A DNA stretch of 64,000 nucleotides from Thermoanaerobaculum aquaticum. Lineage in GTDB: Bacteria > Acidobacteriota > Thermoanaerobaculia > Thermoanaerobaculales > Thermoanaerobaculaceae. The stretch lies in the NCBI RefSeq assembly GCF_000687145.1, contig NZ_JMFG01000023.1:16310-80309 (forward strand), read 5' to 3'. Below are positions 8,276 through 16,742 of the stretch, piece by piece (within the stretch, counting starts at the first letter, position 1; every line of letters begins with the position of its first letter). Both the position numbers and the translations under genes were made by a program. The notes beneath the pieces are model-generated. The model saw only the letters and a list, made by a program, of their open reading frames with translations. It was not told the DNA's origin and made no database searches.

Positions 8276-9031
8276 TCAAGCTTTGGCTTTAAGGAGCAGA
8301 AACTCCTCCAGGTTGCCGGCCGGACCGGGAAGCGGGGAAGGGCAACGGGAAACAACCTCCAGGCCCAGGGCTTGGGCTTCGGCGATGACCCTTTGAATGG
8401 CCGCTTCCCGCAGCTGCGGGTCTCGTACCACCCCGCCTTTGCCCACGTGCCCTTTGCCCACCTCAAACTGGGGCTTGACCAGCACGCACAAAAGCCCTTC
8501 CGGTGCCAAAAGCGGCAGCAGGCGCGGCAAAACCAGGGTCACGGAAATGAAGGAAACGTCCACGGTGACGAGCTGGAAGCACCCACCCCCCACATCCTCC
8601 GGCTGAAGGTAGCGGGCGTTGATGCCTTCCACCACCCTGACCCGGGGATCCTGGCGGAGGCTCCAGTCCAGCTGCCCCTTGCCCACGTCCACCGCCACCA
8701 CCTCCCGGGCACCGCGGGCAAGCAGCACGTGGGTGAACCCCCCGGTAGAGGCCCCCACATCCAGGCACCTTTTGCCTTCCGGGGAAACCCCAAAAAACTC
8801 CAGAGCCCCCGCCAGCTTCACCCCACCCCGGGAAACCCAGGGGTGCTCCGGGGCCTCCACCGTCACCTGGGCATCGCCGGCCACCAGCTTCCCCGGCTTG
8901 TCCACCACCTGGCCATCAACCCGTACCCGGCCAGCAAGCACCAGGGCCTGGGCCTTTTGCCGGGTAGGGGCCAACCCCCGCTCCACCAGGAGGGCATCCA
9001 GCCTGACCTTGGGCACCCCCGAGCCAGGCAA
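8276..9031 (-). CDS. tlyA: TlyA-family 16S/23S rRNA 2'-O-methyltransferase
   Basis: 251 residues from TTG. Residues about 9-68 form an S4 RNA-binding domain (VRLDALLVERGLAPTRQKA), followed by a FtsJ/RrmJ-type Rossmann methyltransferase with SAM motif LDVGASTGGF and the VDVSFIS and VKPQFEVG strands of the TlyA family. TlyA methylates rRNA cytidines and sets capreomycin sensitivity in mycobacteria. A GTG six codons in (VPKVRLD) is an alternative start, but GGAGGAG sits 8 nt before the TTG. It is the last gene of the xse-isp cluster, four bases after ispA, an order seen in many bacteria. Confidence 0.9.
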   Translation of the reverse strand: MPGSGVPKVRLDALLVERGLAPTRQKAQALVLAGRVRVDGQVVDKPGKLVAGDAQVTVEAPEHPWVSRGGVKLAGALEFFGVSPEGKRCLDVGASTGGFTHVLLARGAREVVAVDVGKGQLDWSLRQDPRVRVVEGINARYLQPEDVGGGCFQLVTVDVSFISVTLVLPRLLPLLAPEGLLCVLVKPQFEVGKGHVGKGGVVRDPQLREAAIQRVIAEAQALGLEVVSRCPSPLPGPAGNLEEFLLLKAKA

Positions 9032-9035
9032 CCCC

Positions 9036-9917
9036 TCAGCTCCTCCGCTGGCACACGAAGGCCACCAGCTCGCCCAAAAGCCCGCTGGGGTCCAGGCGGC
9101 TGGCCTCCTGCTGCAGCGTGTGGCTCAGCTCCGCCAGAACCTGCCGGCTTTTTTCCAAGCCAAAGACCCGCGGGTAGGTGAGCTTGGCTTGCGCGTCGTC
9201 CTTGCCGGGGCTTTTGCCCAGCTCTTCCGGGGTTCCGGTGACATCCAGGATGTCATCGGCCACTTGAAAGGCAACCCCCAGCTGCAAGCCAAACCGCTCC
9301 AAAGCCGAAACCAGCTCCGGGGGAGCGGAAGCCAAAACCGCCCCGCAGGCCAGGCAAGCAGCAATGAAGCGCGCGGTCTTGGCTTCGTGGATGCGCCGCA
9401 GCCGCTGGGCTTCGGCCGGGGCGCCGGACGCGGCCAAATCCTCCACCTGCCCTCCCGCCATCCCCTGGGAGCCCACGGCTTCCGCAACCCTCCGGCAAAC
9501 CTCAGCGCGAAGGGGGGCCCAGCGATCCCCTGGAGGGTAGGAAGCCAGCCAGCGGAAACCTTCGGTGAGCAGGGCATCCCCGGCCAAGATCGCCAGGGCT
9601 TCGCCAAAAACCACGTGCAGGGTGGGCTTGCCCCGCCGCAGGGTGTCGTTGTCCATGGCCGGCAGGTCGTCGTGCACCAGGGAGTAGGTGTGGATGAGCT
9701 CCACCCCGCAGGCGGCGGCTAAAACCGCGTTCGGGTCCCCGCCGGCAATGCGGTGGCCCAGGCGGAAGAGGATGGGGCGCAGGCGCTTGCCCCCCGCCAG
9801 CACGGCGTAGCGCATGGCGCGGTGCAGCTCGGAGGGCCAGGCCTCCTCCGCCGGCAAAAGCTCTTCCAGGGCGCGGTCAATGGCCTCCCGCTCCTGTTGC
9901 AGGAAAAGCTCAATCAC
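9036..9917 (-). CDS. ispA: Polyprenyl diphosphate synthase (FPP/GGPP type)
   Basis: 293 residues. It condenses isopentenyl diphosphate with allylic diphosphates to make farnesyl or geranylgeranyl diphosphate for quinones and undecaprenyl lipids. The first Asp-rich motif is DDLPAMD and the second DDILDVTG; GGKRLRP and the KTARF motif bind diphosphate. Length and sequence fit the short-chain IspA group. The GTG at 9917 overlaps xseB by 8 nt and follows AAGGA; a TTG six codons upstream is less likely. It supplies substrate for UppS encoded at 31 kb. Confidence 0.92.
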   Translation of the reverse strand: MIELFLQQEREAIDRALEELLPAEEAWPSELHRAMRYAVLAGGKRLRPILFRLGHRIAGGDPNAVLAAACGVELIHTYSLVHDDLPAMDNDTLRRGKPTLHVVFGEALAILAGDALLTEGFRWLASYPPGDRWAPLRAEVCRRVAEAVGSQGMAGGQVEDLAASGAPAEAQRLRRIHEAKTARFIAACLACGAVLASAPPELVSALERFGLQLGVAFQVADDILDVTGTPEELGKSPGKDDAQAKLTYPRVFGLEKSRQVLAELSHTLQQEASRLDPSGLLGELVAFVCQRRS

Positions 9918-10152
9918 CTTCCTTCTCCACGGCAAAGGGTGCGGTTTCCGGCTCCTCGCCTTCCTCAGCTTCGGCCAGAAGCTGCTCCACCCGGCGCTCC
10001 ACGGCGGTCAGCTGGGTTTTCAGCTTCTTGGCCAGCTTGATGCCCCGTTCAAAGAGCTTCAGAGCTTCCTCCAACGGCACCGTGTCGTCTTCCAGCTTGG
10101 AGACAATGGCCTCCAGCTCACCTAAGGCTTGTTCAAAGCTTTCCTTGCTCAT
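9910..10152 (-). CDS. xseB: Exodeoxyribonuclease VII small subunit
   Basis: 80 residues, typical length. The signature SFEQALGELEAIVSKLE and LEEALKLFERGIKLAK is the XseB helical hairpin that binds XseA; the acidic tail is normal. ExoVII degrades single-stranded DNA into short oligonucleotides during repair. The ATG overlaps the xseA stop by 4 nt and the 3' end overlaps ispA by 8 nt, so these genes are translationally coupled. Confidence 0.95.
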   Translation of the reverse strand: MSKESFEQALGELEAIVSKLEDDTVPLEEALKLFERGIKLAKKLKTQLTAVERRVEQLLAEAEEGEEPETAPFAVEKEGD

Positions 10153-11516
10153 TCCACCTCCTCGTTTTCACCCAAAGAAAAGAGCGCCTGCTGCTGCCCG
10201 GCCTCCCTCCCCACCACCAGCGAGCGCACCAGCCCCTGGGAAAGCTGGGTTTTAAGCCGCTGCCCTGGCTGCACGTCCTCCGCCCGCCGCAGCGGCCGGG
10301 GGTCCCCTTCCACGGTAGTAATGGAGTACCCCCGCTTGAGGATCCCGGTGGGTGAAAGGGCTTGCAGCGCCCTCACTTTGGCGGCAAGCTCCAGCTTCCG
10401 GCGGGAAACCAGCGCCCTGAGCCTTTCCCGCAGCATGGCTTCCTGGCCGGCCAGCAACTGCCAGCGGCGGGCGGCGCCAAACCGCACCGGCCAGGCGTAA
10501 AGCCGGGAAACCAAAAGCTGATACCCCCGATGGCGCCGCAGCACAAGCCCGCGCAGGAGCTGCGGCAAAACTTCTGCCCGTTGCAAAACCGTGCGGATCT
10601 GCCGCACCCGAGCTGGAAAAAGCGCCAAACCCCGGGCCCCCGCCAGAAGCGCTAGGCGGTTTTTCCGCAAGGTCAAGGTCCGCTGCCAGGCCAGCAGCAG
10701 GTGACGCCAGGCGTCCTCCAGGCGGCGGGCCTGGCGCTCCAGCTGCGCCACCACCAGCTCCGCCGCTTGTGTGGGGGTCGCAGCCCGGATATCAGCCGCA
10801 AAGTCAGCAATGGTGAAATCAATTTCGTGCCCCACCCCGGAAATCACCGGAACCGGGGAGGCGGCAATGGCCCGGGCCACCACTTCCTCGTTAAAAGCCC
10901 AGAGGTCCTCCAGCAAGCCCCCGCCCCGCACCACCAGGATCACATCGAGCGTGCCGAGCTTTCCCAGGTAGCGAATGGCGCGGGCAATTTCCCCCTCGGC
11001 GCCCTTGCCCTGCACCCGCACCGGGTACAAAAGCACCGAAAGGTGCGGCCAGCGGGAAAGCACCTTCAGCACGTCGCGCACCGCCGCCCCCGAAGGGGAG
11101 GTCACCAGGCCAATGCGCTGGGGGAGCTCCGGCATGGGGCGTTTGCGTTCGGGGGCAAAAAGCCCCTCGGCTTCCAGCTTGGCCTTGAGCTGCTCAAAGG
11201 CCAGCTGCAATTCCCCAATCCCCTCCGGCACCACCTCCTGCACGATAAGCTGCAAGCTGCCCCGCTGCGGGTAAACCTCAAGCACACCCCGCACCAACAC
11301 CGAAAGCCCGTCGGCCAGCTTGAAGCGCAGGCGGTCGGCACGGGAGGCCCACATCACGCAGGAAAGCTGCCCATCCGCATCCTTCAAGGTGAAGTAGCGG
11401 TGCCCCGAGGAAGCCACCTTCACCCCCGAAAGCTCACCCCGCACCCACACTTCCCCAAAGGCCGAAAGCTGCGCGTTAATGGCCGCCACCAGCTCGGAAA
11501 CCTGGTAAACCTTCAC
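10149..11516 (-). CDS. xseA: Exodeoxyribonuclease VII large subunit
   Basis: 455 residues. An N-terminal OB fold (YQVSELVAAINAQL; VWVRGELSG; GHRYFTLKDADGQLSCVMW) is followed by the catalytic domain with GLVTSPSGAAVRDVLK, VRGGGLLEDLWAFNEE, HEIDFTIADFAADIRAATPTQAAEL, here split across the active-site region around residues 130-260. A helical C-terminal segment and the GY-S-I motif (LKRGYSITT) close the protein. All are hallmarks of XseA. It overlaps the upstream O-antigen-ligase-like gene and the downstream xseB by 4 nt each. Confidence 0.96.
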   Translation of the reverse strand: MKVYQVSELVAAINAQLSAFGEVWVRGELSGVKVASSGHRYFTLKDADGQLSCVMWASRADRLRFKLADGLSVLVRGVLEVYPQRGSLQLIVQEVVPEGIGELQLAFEQLKAKLEAEGLFAPERKRPMPELPQRIGLVTSPSGAAVRDVLKVLSRWPHLSVLLYPVRVQGKGAEGEIARAIRYLGKLGTLDVILVVRGGGLLEDLWAFNEEVVARAIAASPVPVISGVGHEIDFTIADFAADIRAATPTQAAELVVAQLERQARRLEDAWRHLLLAWQRTLTLRKNRLALLAGARGLALFPARVRQIRTVLQRAEVLPQLLRGLVLRRHRGYQLLVSRLYAWPVRFGAARRWQLLAGQEAMLRERLRALVSRRKLELAAKVRALQALSPTGILKRGYSITTVEGDPRPLRRAEDVQPGQRLKTQLSQGLVRSLVVGREAGQQQALFSLGENEEVE

Positions 11517-12652
11517 CCCCGGGCCTCCATTTGGGCGTAAGCCCCACCCATCAGCACAAACGTGAGGTACTGGATTTCCGCGTCCCAGAAGTTGTACTCA
11601 AAAAGCCCGGCGGTGCTGATGGCAGCCACCGCCGAAAGGGCGGCTGCCACCGCGGCCCTGGGAACACCGGTAAGCTGCGGCAAGCGACGCCAGGTCTGAG
11701 AAAAAAAGGCAGCCAAAAGCCAAAGGTAAGCCGCCAAGGCCACCAAGCCTCGCTCCGCAGCAATTTGCAAAAGGTTGTTGTGGAGGTGCGGTACCCGGTA
11801 GCGCGGGGCGTCGTCCCGCCGGTAGAGCGGGTACAGCTTGGGGACCATGTCCAGCCCCACACCGGTCAAGGGGTAATCGCGCACCATCTGCAAACCCGAG
11901 TAAACCATACACAAGCGGTCGAAGTTGGCAGGTTGGCGGAGGTCCAGCATGGACCACAGGCGGTCGCGCACGCTTTCGGGAAACACCAGCAAAACCGCCA
12001 GCGCCAAAAGGGGGTAGAGCCAAAGCAAGCGCCGCCGCCAGCACGCCGCCAGCACCAACACCCCAACCCCTAGCCCCACCCACACGTTTCGGGTGTAGGA
12101 CAAAAACAGCGCCACCAACGCCAGGCCGGCCGGAACGAGGAAGAAAAACCTGCCACGAAAGTGCGAAAGCAGTGCCAGGGCGAGAAGCACGCAGAACGCC
12201 AAAAGCAACCAGCCGGCGTAAGTCATGTAGTGGGAAAGGGGGCCGCGGATGCGCATGGTAAGCGAGTCGTACCCGTGCCCGTACTGCCACAAGCCCCACA
12301 GGCTGAGGACCCCTGCCATGCCGGCCAGCCCCCAGGCTAAAAGGCCCCAGGCCCGCTCATCCATGAGGTTGGCCGCCAAGGGGATCAGCAGAAACACCAA
12401 AAGCCGGGGGAGCTGCCGCCAGCTCGTGGTGGGGTCCAAGGAAAAAAGCGCGGAAAGCACCGAGGCTCCCCAAAAAACCGCAATGGGGCCCAAAAGCGGC
12501 CAAATCCAGCGCTTCCCGGAAAGCTCCCCGCGCCGCAAGGCCCACCAAGCGGCTAGCGCCGAGGCCAAAAATAAGGGGTTGGCAAGCCCCAGGCGGGAGG
12601 AAAAGACCGCTCCCGCCACCAGAAACCCCGAGGCCCACGCGGCTTTCCGCAC
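11513..12652 (-). CDS. O-antigen ligase/polymerase-like membrane protein
   Basis: 379 residues with roughly ten transmembrane helices. The Wzy_C/WaaL signature region lies near residues 255-300: a periplasmic loop with YPLTGVGLDMVPKLYP and PHLHNNLLQIAAERG (the H-x-H-N-x-x-L-Q pattern), preceded by SYTRNVWVGL. Such proteins join O-antigen to lipid A-core or polymerise glycans in the inner membrane, with the active loop in the periplasm. Starts with GTG just after the Trm112-like stop; the ribosome-binding site is weak, so coupling is likely. Its donor could be made by the divergent GT4 enzyme at 13 kb. Confidence 0.82.
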   Translation of the reverse strand: MRKAAWASGFLVAGAVFSSRLGLANPLFLASALAAWWALRRGELSGKRWIWPLLGPIAVFWGASVLSALFSLDPTTSWRQLPRLLVFLLIPLAANLMDERAWGLLAWGLAGMAGVLSLWGLWQYGHGYDSLTMRIRGPLSHYMTYAGWLLLAFCVLLALALLSHFRGRFFFLVPAGLALVALFLSYTRNVWVGLGVGVLVLAACWRRRLLWLYPLLALAVLLVFPESVRDRLWSMLDLRQPANFDRLCMVYSGLQMVRDYPLTGVGLDMVPKLYPLYRRDDAPRYRVPHLHNNLLQIAAERGLVALAAYLWLLAAFFSQTWRRLPQLTGVPRAAVAAALSAVAAISTAGLFEYNFWDAEIQYLTFVLMGGAYAQMEARG

Positions 12653-12655
12653 GGT

Positions 12656-12901
12656 TTACTGGCTGGCGGCGGGCAGGGCCTCGTCCACCAGCATCACCGG
12701 AATGTCGGAAACCACCGGGTAGGTCAAGCCGCAGCTTTGGCACCGCAACCCCTGCTCCACCACCGGCTCCTCATCCCGGAACTTCTCCCGGTAGCGGGCC
12801 ACCAACAGCGCACAAACGTCGGGGGCAAGCGCCACCACCTCCAGCTCCCCCTGGCAGGCAGGGCAAATGAGCAAATCCAAGAGCTCGCGATCTAAAGCCA
12901 T
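12656..12901 (-). CDS. Trm112-like zinc-binding small protein
   Basis: 81 residues. Two Cys pairs (LLICPACQGEL and LRCQSCGLTYPV) followed by SDIPVML match the Trm112p/UPF0434 family: small zinc-ribbon proteins that serve as methyltransferase partners in eukaryotes and have an unclear role in bacteria, often next to lipid A or glycan genes. The ATG at 12901 has AAGGAGG six bases upstream; a GTG two codons earlier overlaps that site. It heads the 12.9-8.3 kb minus-strand operon. A TAGCAT hexamer at 12918-12923 could be its -10. Confidence 0.85.
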   Translation of the reverse strand: MALDRELLDLLICPACQGELEVVALAPDVCALLVARYREKFRDEEPVVEQGLRCQSCGLTYPVVSDIPVMLVDEALPAASQ

Positions 12902-12904
12902 GCT

Positions 12905-12937
12905 CACCTCCTTGCCGATGCTAGCACCTCCTTGCCG
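12905..12937. repeat. 13-bp direct repeat carrying a duplicated Shine-Dalgarno
   Basis: CACCTCCTTGCCG occurs at 12905-12917 and again at 12925-12937 (20-bp period). On the minus strand each copy reads CGGCAAGGAGGTG, so the leader region of the Trm112-like gene holds two identical ribosome-binding-site blocks with a TAGCAT hexamer between them. Confidence 0.8.
12918..12923 (-). promoter_or_regulatory. Putative -10 box of the Trm112-xse-tlyA operon
   Basis: TAGCAT, the hexamer that recurs upstream of operon heads here, lies 16 nt before the ATG at 12901 and leaves room for the AAGGAGG site in a leader of about 9 nt. No good -35 is visible. Confidence 0.4.
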
Positions 12938-12966
12938 GCTCCCGCAGCATAAGGCATCATCCTCAG

Positions 12967-14040
12967 GTGCGGGTTTTACACCTGGTGGCCGCCGATCGCT
13001 GGACGGGAGCAGCTGCTACCGCGCTGCAAGCCGTGGAGGCTTTGCGACAGGCGGGCGTTGACGCTCACTTTGCTTTTCGCCCCGGCAGGAACTTAGAAAC
13101 CAGGCTGGCAGGACTCCCCTGGGCCCACCCCATCCTGGAAAAGGAAAGGTCCTGGGCCTCCCTGCGCCGGGTGCTTTTCAGCGTGCGTTCCCTCATGGCC
13201 GAATTCCACGTGGTTCACACCCATTTGCCCCACGATCACCTGCTGGCCTGGTGGATCCGCCGCTCGTTGCCCCAAAGGCCGGTGCTGGTGCGGTCGGTAC
13301 ACCACCCTTCCCACCTCCGCCCGGATCCTTACCATCGCTTGCTGTTTGCTGCGGTGGCCGGCGTGGGCTTGAGCCACTCGGAAATGGAGGAAAAAGCCCG
13401 CAGGCTAGCCCCCAAGGCGGCCATCCGCGTTTTACCCTTGGCTTTGGAACCGCGCTTTGCACCGCGGCCCGATCGGGCTCAGGTGCGTGCCGAGCTGGGC
13501 ATTCCCCCGGAGGCCTTCGTGGCCGGCACGGTGGGCAAGCTGGACCCCAGCCGCGGGCAAGACCTGCTGCTTTTGGCTCTGGGGGCGGTGCCCAACGTGT
13601 GGGGGCTGGTGGTGGGCAAGGGGCCCTTCCTGCCGCGTCTGGAGAAGCTTGCCAAAAAGCTCGGCATTGCCCAGCGGGTGGTTTTCCCCGGTTACCACGA
13701 GGAGGGCCTGGAGCGTTTTTTCAACGCCATGGACGTGTTCGTCTTCCCCGAGCCGGGGTCCGACTGGGCCCACCGGGCGGTGGCGGAAGCGGCCGCCTGC
13801 GGGGTGCCTTCGCTGGCGGTGGACGTCCCCGGCATCCGCGATTTGGTGGTTCCCGGCATCACCGGGGAGCTGTGGCCCCGGGGGGATGCGGCAGCCCTCG
13901 CCACCCTTCTTGCCCAGTGGCAGCAAAACCCCGAGCTTCGGCAAAAGGCCGGGGAAAAGGCCCGGGAGCGGGTTTCCGGCCTCACCCCCCAGGCCCTCAG
14001 CCAAGAGCTCCTCACGCTTTACCGAGAGGCCGGCGCTTAA
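12967..14040 (+). CDS. GT4-family glycosyltransferase
   Basis: 357 residues with two Rossmann domains (GT-B fold). The N-domain starts VLHLVAADRWTGAA and includes FHVVHTHLPHDHLL. The C-domain carries VGTVGKLDPSRGQDLLL and the GT4 donor-binding region FPGYHEEGLERFFNAMDVFVFPEP ... AVAEAAACGVPSLA, read in pieces between residues 235 and 285. GT4 enzymes transfer sugars from nucleotide donors to lipid or polysaccharide acceptors. Start GTG has no ribosome-binding site. It is divergent from the Trm112/O-antigen-ligase operon, hinting at a shared role in surface glycans. Acceptor and donor cannot be named. Confidence 0.87.
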   Translation: MRVLHLVAADRWTGAAATALQAVEALRQAGVDAHFAFRPGRNLETRLAGLPWAHPILEKERSWASLRRVLFSVRSLMAEFHVVHTHLPHDHLLAWWIRRSLPQRPVLVRSVHHPSHLRPDPYHRLLFAAVAGVGLSHSEMEEKARRLAPKAAIRVLPLALEPRFAPRPDRAQVRAELGIPPEAFVAGTVGKLDPSRGQDLLLLALGAVPNVWGLVVGKGPFLPRLEKLAKKLGIAQRVVFPGYHEEGLERFFNAMDVFVFPEPGSDWAHRAVAEAAACGVPSLAVDVPGIRDLVVPGITGELWPRGDAAALATLLAQWQQNPELRQKAGEKARERVSGLTPQALSQELLTLYREAGA

Positions 14041-14061
14041 GGGCAGCTAGATAGGTTCGGC

Positions 14062-14120
14062 AAAAAAGAAAGAGCGGCCCCCTTGGGCCGCCGGAAAAAA
14101 GGCAGCCACGGAGGGCTGCC
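14062..14120 (-). terminator. Tandem intrinsic terminators of rny
   Basis: Immediately after the rny stop the minus strand folds GGCAGCC...GGCTGCC followed by six T residues (14095-14120). A second stem GCGGCCC-AAG-GGGGCCGC is followed by a T-rich run (14062-14093). Two stacked rho-independent terminators also separate rny from the convergent glycosyltransferase. Confidence 0.8.
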
Positions 14121-14121
14121 C

Positions 14122-15690
14122 CTACTTGGCGTATTCCACGGCGCGGGTTTCGCGGATGACCGTGACCTTGATTTGCCCGGGGTAGGTGAGCTCCTTTTCG
14201 ATGCGCTTGGCGATGTCCCGGGAAAGCCAGACCGCCTCGTCGTCGGAAATGCGCTCCGCCTCCACGATGATGCGCAGCTCCCGCCCGGCCTGGATGGCGT
14301 AGGCCTTTTGCACCCCGGCAAAATCCCCGGCGATGGCTTCCAGTTGGGCCAGGCGCTTGAGGTAGCTCTCCAGGATTTCCCGCCGGGCTCCGGGGCGGGC
14401 AGCGGAAATGGCGTCCGCGGCGGTGACGATGATGGCTTCCAGGGTGCGGGGGTCCACATCGCCGTGGTGGCACTCCATGGCGTGGATGACCTCCTCGCTT
14501 TCCCCGTACTGGCGCAGCAAATCGCGACCGATGGTGAGGTGCGTGCCCTCCATTTCCCGATCCACCGCCTTGCCGATGTCGTGCAGGAGCGCGGCTCGCT
14601 TGGCCACCTTGACGTTGGCCCCCAGCTCCTCGGCCAGGTGGGCGGCAATGCGCGCCACCTCCTTGGAATGGGCCAGGATGTTTTGCCCGTAGGAGGTGCG
14701 GTACTGGAGCCGGCCCAAGAGCTTCATGAGCTCGGGGTGGAGGTCCGGAAAGCCCATTTCCATGGCGGCTGCCTCCCCGTCCCGGAAGATCTTTTCCTCC
14801 AGCTCCGCTTGCACTTTGGCCACCACCTCTTCGATGCGGGCGGGGTGGATGCGGCCGTCGGCCATGAGCCGCTCCAAAGACAGGCGGGCCACCTCCCGGC
14901 GCAAGGGGTCAAAGCAGGAAAGCGTCACTGCCCCGGGGGTGTCGTCCACGATGAGGTCCACACCGGTGGCGTTTTCCAGGGCACGGATGTTGCGACCCTC
15001 CCGGCCAATGATGCGGCCCTTCATTTCATCGTTGGGCAGGTCCACCACCGCCACCGTGCTTTCCGCCACGTACTCGGCGGCAATGCGTTGAATGGCGGTG
15101 GCGATGATCTTGCGGGCGCGGTTGTTGGCTTCCTGCTGGGCTTCCTCCTCGATGCGGCGGATGAGCTTGGCCGCCTCCATGCGGGCCTCGTTTTCCATGG
15201 CCCGCATGAGCTCCTGTTTGGCCTGCTCCGAGGTGAGCCCTGCCACCCGTTCCAGCTGGGTGCGGGCTTCCGCCACCATGGCGGCCACCGAGTCCTCCTG
15301 CAGGGAAATTTGCGTTTCCCGCAGGGAAAGCCTTTCTTCTAAGGACTTGAGCTCGGCTTCCTTGCTTTCCAAGGCCCGGGCTTTGTCCTCCAGCTCCCGC
15401 TGTTTCTCGTTGAGCCGCCGCTCCAGGCCCACGAGGTCGTCCCGCACCAAGCGGGTTTCCCTCTCAAACTCGGCCCGAGCTGCCAGGAGCTTCTCCCGGG
15501 CGGCAATTTGCGCGTCCCGAACGATCTGTTGGGCCTCTTGTTCAGCAGCAGCTAACAGCTTGCGCGACAGCTCCTCGGCTTCCCGCTCCCGGCTCTCCGC
15601 TTTCTTGCGCAACCGCAAGGAAGCCAAGACAAGCGCCACACCCACAACAATGAGGATCCCCGCCACAGCCAGCATCACTGTGGAACCCAT
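14122..15690 (-). CDS. rny: Ribonuclease Y
   Basis: 522 residues, standard for RNase Y, the membrane-anchored endoribonuclease that starts mRNA decay. Domains in order: N-terminal membrane helix ([21 protein letters not shown], residues about 5-25, read in part), long charged coiled coil to about residue 205, KH RNA-binding domain ([20 protein letters not shown] begins near 230) and HD phosphohydrolase domain with [22 protein letters not shown] precedes the ATG. It lies downstream of zapA and a 6S-like RNA on the same strand and ends at tandem terminators. Confidence 0.96.
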   Translation of the reverse strand: MGSTVMLAVAGILIVVGVALVLASLRLRKKAESREREAEELSRKLLAAAEQEAQQIVRDAQIAAREKLLAARAEFERETRLVRDDLVGLERRLNEKQRELEDKARALESKEAELKSLEERLSLRETQISLQEDSVAAMVAEARTQLERVAGLTSEQAKQELMRAMENEARMEAAKLIRRIEEEAQQEANNRARKIIATAIQRIAAEYVAESTVAVVDLPNDEMKGRIIGREGRNIRALENATGVDLIVDDTPGAVTLSCFDPLRREVARLSLERLMADGRIHPARIEEVVAKVQAELEEKIFRDGEAAAMEMGFPDLHPELMKLLGRLQYRTSYGQNILAHSKEVARIAAHLAEELGANVKVAKRAALLHDIGKAVDREMEGTHLTIGRDLLRQYGESEEVIHAMECHHGDVDPRTLEAIIVTAADAISAARPGARREILESYLKRLAQLEAIAGDFAGVQKAYAIQAGRELRIIVEAERISDDEAVWLSRDIAKRIEKELTYPGQIKVTVIRETRAVEYAK

Positions 15691-15751
15691 GTTGCCCCCC
15701 TTTCAAGGATCGAAAGGCACGCGGGGGGACGCGAGGGCGGGGTTTTCAGCT

Positions 15752-15940
15752 TAAGTTTGGCCCCCGCAACGGCCGTGTGAGCAATCCTATTTGAACCTGT
15801 ACGCCACAGGTTGGGCGCCTACCCACCATCCGTCACTCGCCGCATGGCTCGATCGGGGTGGCAGGACCCGGCACCCCGCAAATAGGTGTTGGTCCAAGGA
15901 TAGTTTCGCTCATCACTTGCCGCGCAGGGGCCTCCAACCT
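15752..15940 (-). ncRNA. ssrS: Probable 6S RNA (SsrS-like)
   Basis: The 264-nt gap between zapA and rny has no good ORF but folds well on the minus strand. Closing stem: GGCCCC (15927-15932) with GGGGCC (15759-15764), continued by CGGC-GTG-TGAGC pairing with GCTCA-CAC-GCCG. Inside are a terminal-arm hairpin CGGGGTG/CACCCCG, and near the 3' side a perfect hairpin AACCTGT-GGCGT-ACAGGTT like the small hairpin in the 3' strand of the 6S bubble; CCTATTTG can also pair with CAAATAGG. 6S RNA lies directly after zapA in many bacteria. A TTGACG (15978-15983) suits a start near 15948, though the -10 is poor. 6S mimics an open promoter and binds sigma70 RNA polymerase. Ends are approximate. Confidence 0.6.
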
Positions 15941-15954
15941 CGCTGCCGGGCGCC

Positions 15955-16254
15955 TCATGACGAAACCCCCAAGGCAGCGTCAAGCTTCGCAATTAACCCT
16001 TCCACACGCTCCCGAATCTTTTCGGTCCGCGTACCAGGATCCGTTTGTTGCTCGCGGAACAGCTCTTCCGCGATATTCAGCGCCGCCAGCACCGCAAGCT
16101 TCGCGGAGTCCACCTGGGGTAGATGCTGGGCCAGCTGCCGCATGCGGCGGTCCACGAAGGCGGCCAGCTTCTCCACATCGCTGCCCTCATGGGTGGACCG
16201 CAGGCGGTAGCGCCGCCCGTAAATTTCTACCTCGGTGGACGCCTCGGCGGCCAT
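15955..16254 (-). CDS. zapA: Cell division protein ZapA
   Basis: 99 residues. The globular head (VEIYGRRYRLRS) and the helical tail beginning VEKLAAFVDRRMRQLA, followed by AVLAALNIAEELFR, match ZapA. ZapA tetramers cross-link FtsZ protofilaments at the division septum. A TATACT hexamer at 16275-16280 and GGAGGAG lie upstream of the ATG. It is followed on the same strand by the 6S-like RNA and rny. ftsEX, also divisome genes, are at 43-45 kb. Confidence 0.92.
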   Translation of the reverse strand: MAAEASTEVEIYGRRYRLRSTHEGSDVEKLAAFVDRRMRQLAQHLPQVDSAKLAVLAALNIAEELFREQQTDPGTRTEKIRERVEGLIAKLDAALGVSS

Positions 16255-16274
16255 CCGTTTCTCCTCCGGCTTTC

Positions 16275-16280
16275 AGTATA
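16275..16280 (-). promoter_or_regulatory. -10 box of zapA
   Basis: TATACT on the minus strand about 20 nt before the ATG leaves a leader with the GGAGGAG site. A -35 at the right spacing is not evident. Confidence 0.45.
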
Positions 16281-16323
16281 CACCCAGTCAAGACCCGGAG
16301 GGAGGCGGCAAGTTAGCGTTGGT

Positions 16324-16725
16324 TCAGGACTTGGCGCGAGGGGGTTGGGACGCCGGAGGCTGCGGTCGGGACTCCATATGCACTTGCCCTTCCAGGTGCG
16401 CCCCTTCCACCACGTGTAGCGATGGGGTGAAGAGATCCCCCTTCACCGAACCCGAAGCTAAAAGCTCCACCAGCTGCAGGGCGTGGACGTTGCCCACCAC
16501 CTCGCCGGCAACTTTCACGGTCCGGCCTTTGATTTCTCCCTGCACCTTGGCCCCTTCCGCCACTTCCACGGGACCATCCACGGTGACGTTGCCCTCCACC
16601 TGCCCTTCGATCCGCACCCCGGCGGTGCCTGCCAGCTCACCCTTCAGGCGCGACTCCTTGGCAATAACCGTGGAACCTGCTACAGAACGGGTTTCATGGG
16701 GATGCTCGCGAACCAGGCCGGCCAC
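16324..16725 (-). CDS. Bactofilin (polymer-forming cytoskeletal protein)
   Basis: 133 residues from GTG. The centre is a right-handed beta-helix with bactofilin repeats: GSTVIAKESRLKGEL, VRIEGQVEGNVTVDGPVEV, AKVQGEIKGRTVKVAGEVVG and VELLASGSVKGDLFTPSL. Flanks are short and disordered, the tail Pro-rich (PQPPASQPPRAKS). Bactofilins polymerise without nucleotide into filaments that organise cell-shape or envelope enzymes. GGAGG lies 5 nt before the GTG and only 13 nt after the tRNA CCA end, so the gene is probably transcribed from the tRNA promoter and released by tRNA processing. Confidence 0.9.
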   Translation of the reverse strand: MAGLVREHPHETRSVAGSTVIAKESRLKGELAGTAGVRIEGQVEGNVTVDGPVEVAEGAKVQGEIKGRTVKVAGEVVGNVHALQLVELLASGSVKGDLFTPSLHVVEGAHLEGQVHMESRPQPPASQPPRAKS

Positions 16726-16742
16726 AGGAACCTCCAAAAAAA

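Noticed and set aside
14083-15342. A 419-residue plus-strand frame over rny
   Set aside because: Fully antisense to RNase Y, which has complete KH and HD domains; His/Gly/Val-rich shadow composition.
16733-16739. T7 run after the tRNA as terminator
   Set aside because: No stem of its own, and it runs straight into the bactofilin ribosome-binding site.
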